In this document: in pieces, positions 8,733 to 16,812 of the stretch
Layout of the letters: every line of letters begins with the position of its first letter
How positions within the stretch are numbered: position 1 is the first letter of the stretch
Source: Bin5 sp965220715
GTDB lineage: Bacteria; Chloroflexota; Anaerolineae; Caldilineales; Caldilineaceae
Assembly: GCA_965220715.1 (NCBI GenBank)
Contig: OZ244843.1
Coordinates: forward strand, 3,410,001-3,474,000
Direction: 5' to 3'
DNA length: 64,000 bases
The notes under the pieces: model-generated
Databases searched by the model: none
What the model was told of the DNA's origin: nothing
The model's input: the letters and a program-made list of their open reading frames with translations, nothing else
Translations under genes and position numbers: made by a program

Positions 8733-9495
8733 TCTCTATAATCTCCCCGTCCTTCATTTGCACTACGCGCCCGCACAGTGCAGCCACCTGCGGGTCATGG
8801 GTGACGATAACGAAGGTCTGCCCCTGTTCCTTGTTCAATCGCTGCATCAACGCCAGCACTTCAGTCGAACTGCCCACGTCCAGATTACCCGTCGGCTCGT
8901 CCGCCCACACCAGCGCGGGATGATTCACCAGCGCGCGCGCTATCGCTACCCGCTGGATCTGTCCGCCGGAGAGCTGCATTGGCCTGTGGGAAGCCCGGTC
9001 GGGCAGCCCGACACTCTCCAGGCTCTCAAGCGCCCGCTTCCGGGCCTGCGCCGGGCGCACGCCACTCACCAGCAAGGGCATCTCTACATTCTCCACCGCA
9101 GAAATTACCGGCAGCAGGTTGAATGACTGGAAAACGAATCCCATTCGCCGCGCGCGGTAATCCGTGCGCTTGCGGTCGTTCATGTCGGCCAGCGATGTCC
9201 CCTCAATCGTTACCTGGCCGCCGTCAAAGCTGTCCAGGCCCGAAAGAGTGTTCAGCAAGGTCGTTTTGCCGCAGCCGGACGGCCCCATTATCGCCACCAT
9301 TTCGCCCGTTTCGATCGTCAGGTCCACACCGCGCAGCGCGTGTACCTCGATCTCTCCGTTACGAAAGGTCTTGTGGATCTGTTCGGCGACCACGATCGGC
9401 GTCCGCTCCCCGTTTTCCCCGTCATTGGTCTGCCCGCTTTCATCACTCTGTTCCTCGGTCTCGGCTGGGGACGTATGTGTCCAAGTCTGGCTCAT
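8725..9495 (-). CDS. ABC transporter ATP-binding protein, LolD/MacB type
   Basis: A 256-residue ATPase for the FtsX-type permease encoded directly downstream with an 8-base overlap. Motifs in order: Walker A GPSGCGKTT near residue 71, Q-loop VFQSFNLLPV, signature LSGGQIQRVAIARAL, Walker B LVWADEPTGNLD, and switch histidine IVTHD. The LSGGQ-QR and DEPTGNLD forms are typical of the LolD/MacB/FtsE branch. I chose the ATG at 9495; a longer frame from a TTG at 9600 would add 35 residues without homology. The first 30 residues are acidic linker (TEEQSDESGQTNDGENGE), unusual for the family. It is divergent from the PhyH-HEAT gene at 9667. Confidence 0.93.
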   Translation of the reverse strand: MSQTWTHTSPAETEEQSDESGQTNDGENGERTPIVVAEQIHKTFRNGEIEVHALRGVDLTIETGEMVAIMGPSGCGKTTLLNTLSGLDSFDGGQVTIEGTSLADMNDRKRTDYRARRMGFVFQSFNLLPVISAVENVEMPLLVSGVRPAQARKRALESLESVGLPDRASHRPMQLSGGQIQRVAIARALVNHPALVWADEPTGNLDVGSSTEVLALMQRLNKEQGQTFVIVTHDPQVAALCGRVVQMKDGEIIENE

Positions 9496-9666
9496 TGCGT
9501 TCAGTCTCAATTTGTTTGGTACGAGCGACAAGCGCCGCCCGCTGGTATCTGGAACAAAATAGCTGGCATGATATACTTCGCTATACGCTGCGCCCTCCAA
9601 ACCGTTTCACCTGCGGCCGGTCAAAGACGCGTTGACCGCTAACTCTAGGATCAGGAGTCGCTTGAA

Positions 9667-11022
9667 ATGAAACTTCTCACCGATTCCCAAATGCAGGCGT
9701 TTATCATCAACGGTTTCGTGACCGTCAAGGCCGACTTTTCGCCTGCATTCCATGAATCCGTGCGAACACAGGCTGAGGCGATATTCTCAACCGAAGGCAA
9801 TCCCGGCAACGACATTCTGCCCAAAATACCTGATCTGGCCGATCTGTCCACGCACCCGGCTGTCACCGGCGCGCTGACCAGCGTCCTCGGCCCCGGCTAC
9901 GCCATGCACCCGCATCGCCACTGCCACTTGACCCCGCCGCAACAGCCTGCCCAACGCCATCACCAGGACAGCTACGAAGATGACCAAAACGTGCGCCACC
10001 ACCGCACTCGCTGGGCCATGGCCTTCTACTACCCCCAGGACGTGACCGCCCAGATGGGACCGACATCCGTTCTTCCTGCCTCTCAATACTACACGAGCCC
10101 TATACAAGCAGAAAGAAAAGACGAGGCCCTACTGTGCGGTGAGGCCGGCGCCGTCACAATCGTCCACTACGACCTCTGGCACCGCGCAACCACCAACCTC
10201 TGCGACCGCAACCGCCACATGATGAAGTTTCTCTTCTGCCGCATGGCCGAGCCTACTGCTCCTAGTTGGAACTGTTCCGACCCTACATGGCGCGATCCTG
10301 CCGCCGACGCCGCGACGCCCCGGCTATGGAAAAGCGTATGGAATTGGCACAAAGGAAACGACGGACTACAGGAGGGCCTGGATGCGGCCAGAAACTACAA
10401 TGCCAAAGCAGCCGTAAACGATGACATACCAAGCCTGGAAGCCAGGCCCGTCTCCGAAGCCGACAAGCTGGAAAGTGTATACAGGCTAGCCGGCGGAGGG
10501 CAGGGTGGCACGGACGCGCTGATTGGAACTCTGGCAGAAGAAGCAGAGGCACAATTAGAACGCAACCTCGCCGCTCCGCATACCAATCCGAGCCAACTAA
10601 TCTCCTGTTTCGGACTCAGCGCGCAGGGGGCCGCAGCCGTCCCTGCCCTTACCAATGCGCTTACTACTGGAGAATGGCCGTTACGCGCGGCCGCCGCCGA
10701 CATCCTGGGCGATATCGGCCTTCCCGCCAGTCATGCCGTTCCTTGTCTTCTAAACTCTCTTGAGGATCAATCGGAGTGGGTGCGGCGCAACGCCACCGAA
10801 GCCCTGGGCAACATCGCTTTGCTCGAGGCGGTCCCCCGTTTCGCCCGCTTATTGACGGACGACAACAGCCAAGTCGTCCGCCACAACGCGGCCCTCTCCT
10901 TGGCCAAATTAGGCCCGGGCGCCGAAGCCGCGTACCCTGCCTTGAAGTTGGCGCTAGGCGACGAGAATCTCTATGTGCGCGGAAATGCGCGCCTGGCGTT
11001 GGCGCGCATAGGAAATACTTAG
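9667..11022 (+). CDS. Phytanoyl-CoA dioxygenase (PhyH)-like protein fused to HEAT repeats
   Basis: 451 residues. The N-terminal half is a PhyH-type Fe(II)/2-oxoglutarate oxygenase. The metal triad is plausibly H99-x-D101 (RHHQDSYEDD) and H172 (LWHRA), with R181 or R183 as the 2-oxoglutarate arginine. Roughly residues 300-450 hold four to five HEAT/PBS-lyase-like repeats (AAVPALTNALTTGEWPLRAA, HAVPCLLNSLEDQSEWVRRN, ASLSLAKLG-type helices ending in RGNARLALARIG). HEAT repeats usually bind proteins, so the fusion suggests a macromolecular partner or scaffold. The ATG at 9667 has AGGAG about nine bases upstream. The gene stands alone, divergent from the ABC exporter. Family assignment is firm; function is unknown. 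Confidence 0.88.
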   Translation: MKLLTDSQMQAFIINGFVTVKADFSPAFHESVRTQAEAIFSTEGNPGNDILPKIPDLADLSTHPAVTGALTSVLGPGYAMHPHRHCHLTPPQQPAQRHHQDSYEDDQNVRHHRTRWAMAFYYPQDVTAQMGPTSVLPASQYYTSPIQAERKDEALLCGEAGAVTIVHYDLWHRATTNLCDRNRHMMKFLFCRMAEPTAPSWNCSDPTWRDPAADAATPRLWKSVWNWHKGNDGLQEGLDAARNYNAKAAVNDDIPSLEARPVSEADKLESVYRLAGGGQGGTDALIGTLAEEAEAQLERNLAAPHTNPSQLISCFGLSAQGAAAVPALTNALTTGEWPLRAAAADILGDIGLPASHAVPCLLNSLEDQSEWVRRNATEALGNIALLEAVPRFARLLTDDNSQVVRHNAALSLAKLGPGAEAAYPALKLALGDENLYVRGNARLALARIGNT

Positions 11023-11432
11023 CCGCTCTTCCGCGGAAATTCCGTGCCTCTTCTCGCCCTCTTCAGTTCCCAGAGAGCCAGGATATATGGCAATCCGGTA
11101 ACGTGTCCGTTTTCGTCTGGTGTGACGCCGTACCAATCACTGAACTGCAACTCGCTCTGCCGGTCTGCAGTGTGCGTACAATTGGCTCCGTTCGTTGCCC
11201 CGCAGAGTGCGACAAATGTGAATTCAATTTGAGACCAAGACTTCCTACACAGGCTGCACGCTGTGATGCCAGCGTCTCGACTGCTCTGCCTCAATTCGCA
11301 AGCGCTTGATCTTATCTGGGAACTACATTGGGCACTTACAATCTACACAACCCTGATGCACGTCTCCATCTCTTGAAAGACACAAGGGATTCGAGATGGC
11401 AATCTGCCAAAAACAGCTCCGGCTCTCGAATT
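11023..11432. other. Intergenic stretch, no gene supported
   Basis: Lies between the convergent ends of the PhyH-HEAT gene and the enolase-superfamily gene. Short open frames exist on both strands, but none resembles a known protein or has a convincing start. No hairpin with a T-tract stood out. Confidence 0.4.
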
Positions 11433-12629
11433 TCAGCCCTTGCGTTCCAGGTAAGGCAGGGCACGCGGCAGATTTTGCTTGCCGAACATCATATCGGAAA
11501 AGACGCCGTCCGGAATGTGCAGCGGATCAGCCAAACGAGCCCTTTCGATCACCTCCCAATTGAGGTCGATCCCCAACCCGGGCCGGTCGCCCAAGGCTAT
11601 CTCGCCGTCAACAACCTCCAGCGGCCGCTGCAAAAGCTCGTCTACGAACGGATTGTTCATCCTGTCGATCTCCACAGTCACACCGTTCGGCATCGCGCTG
11701 ACAACATGCGCATTCGCCGCGATTGCAACCGCGTCGCTCCAGCTATGGGTCGCGAACCGAAGCCCGTGCTCTGCCGCCAGCCGGCCCACTCTCCATACTT
11801 CGCTGATGCCGCCGCAGCGGCACGCGTCAGGCTGAACAATGTCTACCGCCCCCGCCCGGATCAACTCCCGGAAGCCCTGCAAGCCGAACTCATTTTCGCC
11901 GGCAGCCAGCGGCACCGTCGCGGAGCCTCGCAAAGCAACGAAATCGTCGATATTCTCCGGCGCGAACGGCTCCTCGTACCAGAAAACGCCCTGCTCGGCA
12001 AGGAAGTCTCCCATCCGCTGCGCCAACTCCAGGTGATAGCGCATCGACGCGTCAACTATTACGTCATTTTCTGCGCCTATCGCGCCCCGCACCGCCCCAA
12101 CCGCAGCCCTGTCGTACTCCTCGCTCCGCGCCAAGCGCATCTTAACGCGGCGGAAGCCTTGCTCAATGTAACCCGCCGCCTCCTCGGCCAGCTCCTTGAC
12201 GTCCTCCTTCCACAGCAGGCCGCTCGCATAGGCCGGGCATCGATCGCTCTCCCCGCCCAGCAACGCCCACACCGGCCTGCCCTCGGCCTGCCCACGCAAA
12301 TCCCACAACGCCATGTCCACGCCACCCAGGGCCGAGAGCGCGGCCCCCTTGCGCCCGTACCAGCGTGTCAGCGCATACATCTTCTCCCACAATGCCTCGA
12401 CCTCGGTTGGATCCTCGCCCACCAGCACGCTAGCCAGCTGCTCGCGCACAATCAAATAGACGAGCGCCGGATACGAGTACACTGAACCTACGCCTACCGC
12501 ACCGCACTCTGTATGCACCAGGATCAGAGTCGTCAGTCGAGCGTCACAGATTCCGCCTCCGTACTGGAACTGGTGGCGCCCAGGATAGCGGTGAAGCAAG
12601 TTGATCGCTTCAACATGCTCAATCCGCAC
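11433..12629 (-). CDS. Mandelate racemase/muconate lactonizing enzyme (enolase superfamily) protein
   Basis: 398 residues with an N-terminal capping domain and a TIM barrel. Active-site positions by eye are K163 in RRVKMRLA on strand 2, metal ligands D193 (VDAS), E219 (YEEP) and E245 (AAGENE), and the D268/H295 dyad (QPDACRCGG, ATHSWSD). This matches the mandelate racemase subgroup, where the His-Asp dyad acts as general base and these enzymes dehydrate or racemise sugar acids. The substrate is not predictable. It starts at a GTG whose codon lies 11 bases inside the preceding PhyH gene, implying coupled translation and a joint pathway. It is not closely related to the two enolase-type genes at 20.4 and 26.0 kb. 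Confidence 0.9.
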   Translation of the reverse strand: MRIEHVEAINLLHRYPGRHQFQYGGGICDARLTTLILVHTECGAVGVGSVYSYPALVYLIVREQLASVLVGEDPTEVEALWEKMYALTRWYGRKGAALSALGGVDMALWDLRGQAEGRPVWALLGGESDRCPAYASGLLWKEDVKELAEEAAGYIEQGFRRVKMRLARSEEYDRAAVGAVRGAIGAENDVIVDASMRYHLELAQRMGDFLAEQGVFWYEEPFAPENIDDFVALRGSATVPLAAGENEFGLQGFRELIRAGAVDIVQPDACRCGGISEVWRVGRLAAEHGLRFATHSWSDAVAIAANAHVVSAMPNGVTVEIDRMNNPFVDELLQRPLEVVDGEIALGDRPGLGIDLNWEVIERARLADPLHIPDGVFSDMMFGKQNLPRALPYLERKG

Positions 12630-13458
12630 CGTTGTGCCCTACTTTCTCCTGCATCCACGCCCGCAGCGGCACGTCCTCAGGCTTCGGCGAAGTATACCCG
12701 TGCCCTCCCGTGGGCGACGCTCCCAGCAGCTGCTGTCTAATCGGATCGATCCTACCCATCAAGTGGTCAACCGTCATATCGTCTCGTGGGCGCAGCCACC
12801 GGTAGCTATAACCGTAGAAGAGGGCCTTTCGCGTTACTTCGGACGTGTTCGGGCTGGACGCGTGCCAGATGCGGCGGTCGAAAAATACCGCATCCCCCGG
12901 CTTGGCGCGGACTGCGATTCCCCCTTTCGGCTTCTTGTCTTCATCCACCGGCAGCTTATTCAACAAATGACTGCCCGGAATCACATACAGGTTGGCCCGC
13001 CCCAACTCCGAAGCGTCGCTCAGGAAAAACGCAACCTTCAGCGAAATGCGTGGCTGGGGGTCCGTCTCCAATTCGTTGTTGAGCCGGCCGCTATCTTTGT
13101 GCCAGTTCAACCCCTGCTGCCCCGGCCCTGAAACTGCATTTGGCGGCGTGATGATCATGTGCGAATGGTACAACTGTATGTTCCAGCCTAGAATTCCCCA
13201 CACAAGGGGAAAGGTCGTCGGATAGTCGAGCAACTCCAGGAAGACATCATCCTTGCCGACGAAGTCAAGCAGGAGAAGGCCGTCAGAAGGTCCCAATCCT
13301 CGCTTTTCCTTCTCCTCCGCCGTAAGCCGGTCCGCTACCTGCGTGGCCCGCTCCACCAATTCCTTGGGTATGGCGTTCTCGATAATCATATAACCCTGTT
13401 CGGCGAAAGTACGCTCTTCCTCTTCCGTGATCAAGTGCTCAAGCCAAGCGTCATTCAT
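12619..13458 (-). CDS. Phytanoyl-CoA dioxygenase (PhyH) family protein
   Basis: 279 residues, a normal length for PhyH-type Fe(II)/2-oxoglutarate oxygenases. The metal triad reads H120-x-D122 (NWHKDSGRL) and H199 (RRIWHASSPN), with R210 for 2-oxoglutarate. The core PGSH turn is at LYVIPGSHLLN. It begins at an ATG with AGGAGAG about six bases upstream. Its stop overlaps the GTG of the enolase-superfamily gene by 11 bases, so the two form a two-gene operon. A plausible role is oxidation of a substrate whose sugar-acid-like product is then handled by the enolase-type enzyme. That link is inference. Confidence 0.9.
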   Translation of the reverse strand: MNDAWLEHLITEEEERTFAEQGYMIIENAIPKELVERATQVADRLTAEEKEKRGLGPSDGLLLLDFVGKDDVFLELLDYPTTFPLVWGILGWNIQLYHSHMIITPPNAVSGPGQQGLNWHKDSGRLNNELETDPQPRISLKVAFFLSDASELGRANLYVIPGSHLLNKLPVDEDKKPKGGIAVRAKPGDAVFFDRRIWHASSPNTSEVTRKALFYGYSYRWLRPRDDMTVDHLMGRIDPIRQQLLGASPTGGHGYTSPKPEDVPLRAWMQEKVGHNGAD

Positions 13459-13836
13459 CTCGTCTCTCCTTTTTCTGCAAATTGCGAATCTCTGCCAGAA
13501 TCATAGAGCCCCATGCCGAATTGTCAAGCGCGCAATTCCACCGCCCCCCCGTCTCCCACCTTCCTTTTCCCGCAGTCCCAATTTCCTACGGACGCCTGCG
13601 GGCGAGGACGCCCTCCGGCGGCTCCGGGCCGCGAACAGCTGCGGCCCTGCGCACCCTGCCCCGCGAACAGCTGCGGGTCAGGGCTGGGGTCGGCAAACCC
13701 CCGCCGCCCCCAGGGGCTACGCCCTTTTTTGACGGTCGGGCCTTCGGCCCTCCCTTGTGCGGGGGGACACCCCCCGCAACGCCCCCCTCCAAAACCAGTC
13801 ACGTCGCGGCGCCAGCGTGTGTGTGATAGCGCCAAT
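13459..13836. other. GC-rich intergenic region upstream of the PhyH/enolase operon
   Basis: Very C-rich on the plus strand, with inverted GC words (for example CGAACAGCTGCGG repeated at about 13630 and 13665) and a pyrimidine-rich stretch at 13540-13590. Long open frames here result from base composition and match nothing. The promoter for the minus-strand operon must lie here, but I cannot place it. Confidence 0.5.
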
Positions 13837-14958
13837 CACCCCCCGCCAGCCCATCACGCGCCGCCAACACCAGTTATCAGCAGTGGCGAGTGGCCACTGA
13901 CCTGCAGCCAGCCAGCGACCTGGCGGCCTTAACTAATCACTGACCACTGACCACTGACCACTGCAGTTCGACACCCCCCGCCAGCCCATCACGCGCCGCC
14001 AACACCAGTTATCAGCAGTGGCGAGTGGCCACTGACCTGCAGCCAGCCAGCGACCTGGCGGCCTTAACTGATCACTGACCACTGACCACTGACCACTGAC
14101 CACTGCAGTTCGACACCCCCCGCCAGCCCATCACGCGCCGCCAACACCAGTTATCAGCAGTGGCGAGTGGCCACTGACCTGCAGCCAGCCAGCGACCTGG
14201 CGGCCTTAACTAATCACTGACCACTGACCACTGACCACTGCAGTTCGACACCCCCCGCCAGCCCATCACGCGCCGCCAACACCAGTTATCAGCAGTGGCG
14301 AGTGGCCACTGACCTGCAGCCAGCCAGCGACCTGGCGGCCTTAACTGATCACTGACCACTGACCACTGACCACTGACCACTGCAGTTCGACACCCCCCGC
14401 CAGCCCATCACGCGCCGCCAACACCAGTTATCAGCAGTGGCGAGTGGCCACTGACCTGCAGCCAGCCAGCGACCTGGCGGCCTTAACTGATAACTAACCA
14501 CTGACCACTGACCACTGCAGTTCGACACCCCCCGCCAGCCCATCACGCGCCGCCAACACCAGTTATCAGCAGTGGCGAGTGGCCACTGACCTGCAGCCAG
14601 CCAGCGACCTGGCGGCCTTAACTGATCACTGACCACTGACCACTGACCACTGCAGTTCGACACCCCCCGCCAGCCCATCACGCGCCGCGATCCCAGCATC
14701 AAGCCGATAACGCAGATCCCGCCACCGCCCCCCAACACCAGCTGTCGGTCATCAGCGGCGAGTGGCCAGTTACCTGCAGCCAGCCAGCGACTTGGCGCCC
14801 TTAACTGATCACTGACCACTGACCACTGACCACTGCAGTTCGACACCCCCCGCCAGCCCATCACGCGCCGCCAACACCAGTTATCAGCAGTGGCGAGTGG
14901 CCACTGACCTGCAGCCAGCCAGCGACCTGGCGCCCTTAACTGATCACTGATCACTGAT
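13837..14958. repeat. Tandem array of eight 135/142-bp units
   Basis: Eight copies begin with CACCCCCCGCCAGCCC at 13837, 13972, 14114, 14249, 14391, 14526, 14661 and 14844. Spacings are 135, 142, 135, 142, 135, 135 and 183 bp. Each unit ends in a run of the heptamer CACTGAC (or TCACTGA variants), and the 135/142 difference is exactly one heptamer. The seventh unit carries an extra segment at about 14689-14745. A minus-strand open frame across the array is compositional and should not be called a gene. Confidence 0.95.
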
Positions 14959-15056
14959 CACTGCCCACTGCCCACTGCCCACTGCCCACTGCCCACTGCC
15001 CACTGCCCACTGCCCACTGCCCACTGCCCACTGCCCACTGCCCACTGCCCACTGCC
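14959..15056. repeat. Perfect heptamer array (CACTGCC)14
   Basis: Fourteen uninterrupted copies of CACTGCC directly follow the last 135-bp unit. Just before them are three CACTGAT copies. Heptamer arrays of this sort resemble the short tandemly repeated repetitive sequences of cyanobacteria and other filamentous bacteria. A one-base change in the heptamer (GAC to GCC) has been homogenised across the whole run. Confidence 0.95.
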
Positions 15057-15063
15057 CACTGCA

Positions 15064-15486
15064 GTTCAAAACCATCGCTCACCCACCGTGCGCCTTCATC
15101 CCAGCAGTGCGGCTCATCAAAGGTGGCGGCGGCCAACCGAATCCGCAATCAGCTAGCCTGAATGGTGGCGGGAATGAAAGGCTGGTCAGGACAGGTCCTG
15201 CATATGGCTTGGTAGATACAACTGTTCACAAAATAGGTTTGCTTCGAAAAGGGAAGATGCCGATACGCTAGTAAGATCATCACCTGGGGAATAGAGAGAA
15301 CTCCTGCCCATACTGAGGGCATCTTCACTATTGGAGCTTTACCGAAATGGGAAGATTCTCGTATCGAGCGGAAAAAACTCATCAAATGCGTGATATACTA
15401 TTGATAAACGAATGTGCCGACATCTGAGTAGCGGTCAGCTGGGTTGAGATACAAGAATCATCGAACTGGGCCATATTCTAATGATG
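15064..15486. other. Lower-GC intergenic segment
   Basis: Follows the heptamer array. One minus-strand frame (15149-15385, 78 codons) is open but resembles nothing I know and lacks a ribosome binding site. I see no supported gene. Confidence 0.4.
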
Positions 15487-15727
15487 CTCCCTTCGTCCGG
15501 TAGGGGCGCCCCTTGTGTGCGCCTCCGTGGCCAACTATGGCAACCGAATTCAGATGCGAATGCTCTGGCCCTGACTATCACTTGCTCTCGCCCATAAAAA
15601 ATCTGAATGTGAAGCTTGACCGTCATAAATCAGCGAAATGCCGACAATTCAACTGCCCATAACCCATCAGAGGCGGCGAGGAAACATGTGCGAAATCAAG
15701 AATATGAGTCCAAAAAAAAGGAATTGG

Positions 15728-15763
15728 GTCGACTTACGTCGACTTAGGTCGACTTGAGTCGAC
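15728..15763. repeat. 10-bp phased GTCGAC array
   Basis: The palindrome GTCGAC occurs at 15728, 15738, 15748 and 15758, exactly 10 bp apart (units GTCGACTTAC, GTCGACTTAG, GTCGACTTGA). Identical palindromes one helical turn apart present the same face of the DNA. Confidence 0.9.
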
Positions 15764-16060
15764 ATAGCCCGCCCTAGACCTCGGCAAATGCATCGAATTG
15801 GCACAAGACCTCGTGATGCAGCTTTAACCGGTAGGGGCGCCCCTTGTGTGCGCCCCCGTGGCCAACTATGGCATCCGAATTCAGATGCGAATGCTCTGGC
15901 CCTGAGAATCCGCTACTCTCGTCCATAGAAAATCTAAAGGTGAAGCAGGACCGTCATAAATCAGTGAATTGCGCACAGTTCAACTGTCCACAGCCCATCA
16001 AAGACGGCGAGGAAACGACGGCAAAACAAAGCCTGCAGGCCCAAGAAAAATTTTTACCCC

Positions 16061-16107
16061 GCGACATATGTAGACCTGACGCGACATATGTGGACCAAAT
16101 GCGACTT
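16061..16107. repeat. 20-bp phased GCGACATATG repeats (copy 1)
   Basis: GCGAC words start at 16061, 16081 and 16101, exactly 20 bp apart, each followed by a GAC ten or eleven bases later (GCGACATATGTAGACCTGAC). The same design recurs at 16363-16430. Confidence 0.85.
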
Positions 16108-16362
16108 GAACACGGGAAATTTAGAACAAGAATTCGTGATGCTGCCCGAATCGGTAGGGGCGCCCCTTGTGGGCGCCCTTCGCGGGCCACTACGGCGTCC
16201 GAACTGAATTGCGACTGCTCTCGCCCAAAGAAAATCCGAAGGCTTAGGAGAGCCGATACATGCCTGTGAATTACCCATGCTTCAACTGTTCATAGTCCAT
16301 CAAAGACAGCGAGGAAACGACGGCAATACAAAGCCTGCAGGCCCAAGAAAAATTTTTACCCC

Positions 16363-16430
16363 GCGACATTTGTAGACTTGGCGCGACATAAGTAGACCTG
16401 ACGCGACATATGTGGACCAAATGCGACTTG
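16363..16430. repeat. 20-bp phased GCGACAT repeats (copy 2)
   Basis: GCGAC words start at 16363, 16383, 16403 and 16423, exactly 20 bp apart. This copy has one unit more than the array at 16061, so unit number varies between modules. Confidence 0.85.
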
Positions 16431-16548
16431 AACACGGGAAACATAGGACAAGAATTCGTGATGCTGCCCGCATCGGTAGAGGCGCCCCTTTTGGCGCACT
16501 ATGCGGGCTATCCTGCCACCGGAATTCAAACGCGTTGGCCTCCCAAAT

Positions 16549-16708
16549 GGGTGTATCCCATATTGTTGTCCCTCTGCGAACTGCCCTTTCAACCAAAGCG
16601 AAAAGGATCCGCTGAACAAGAATCGATCGGTCGCCTGCAATCCTGAAAATCCGCAAATCCTGTAAATCCTGATTCAGACAACGTCCACCAAAAATCTGGG
16701 ACAGACCC
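16549..16708. repeat. 160-bp dispersed repeat, copy near-identical to 60017-60176
   Basis: Runs from GGGTGTATCCCATATTG to ATCTGGGACAGACCC and includes AAATCCTGATTCAGACAAC. By eye it differs from the copy at 60017-60176 at one position of 160. Weaker relatives lie at about 41390-41525 and 59520-59620. It ends 15 bp before a consensus-like promoter, as does the distant copy. Confidence 0.92.
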
Positions 16709-16723
16709 TCCCAAATCACTCCC

Positions 16724-16752
16724 TTGACCATACCCGCGCCCTAAAGTAAAAT
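16724..16752 (+). promoter_or_regulatory. Sigma-70-type promoter candidate for the binding-protein gene
   Basis: TTGACC at 16724-16729, 17-bp spacer, TAAAAT at 16747-16752, about 60 bp before the start codon at 16813. Spacing and both boxes are close to the housekeeping consensus. Confidence 0.6.
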
Positions 16753-16812
16753 TGCCCTGCCTTCTTGATCTTCACATCATGTGACGACTAACACCTCACA
16801 GGAGGAACCAAC

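Larger units (their letters stand above)
15487..16548. repeat. Four degenerate copies of a ~300-bp intergenic repeat module
   Basis: Each module opens with a palindromic GC element (core GGTAGGGGCGCCCC then TTGTGNGCGCC) at about 15499, 15830, 16151 and 16474. In the first three a conserved stretch follows that runs through GCCCATANAAAATCTGAA-like sequence to GGCGGCGAGGAAAC. Modules one to three then carry short phased GAC arrays. Frames read through these modules are not genes. Confidence 0.8.

Noticed and set aside
14349..14954. 201-codon minus-strand frame in the tandem array
   Set aside because: Its protein is just the repeat translated (GRWLAAGQWPLATADN over and over). It lacks a ribosome binding site and varies with unit number.
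13837..15056. Possible CRISPR array
   Set aside because: The units are 135/142 bp and nearly identical throughout, with no unique spacers, and heptamers run on without spacers. No cas genes are near.
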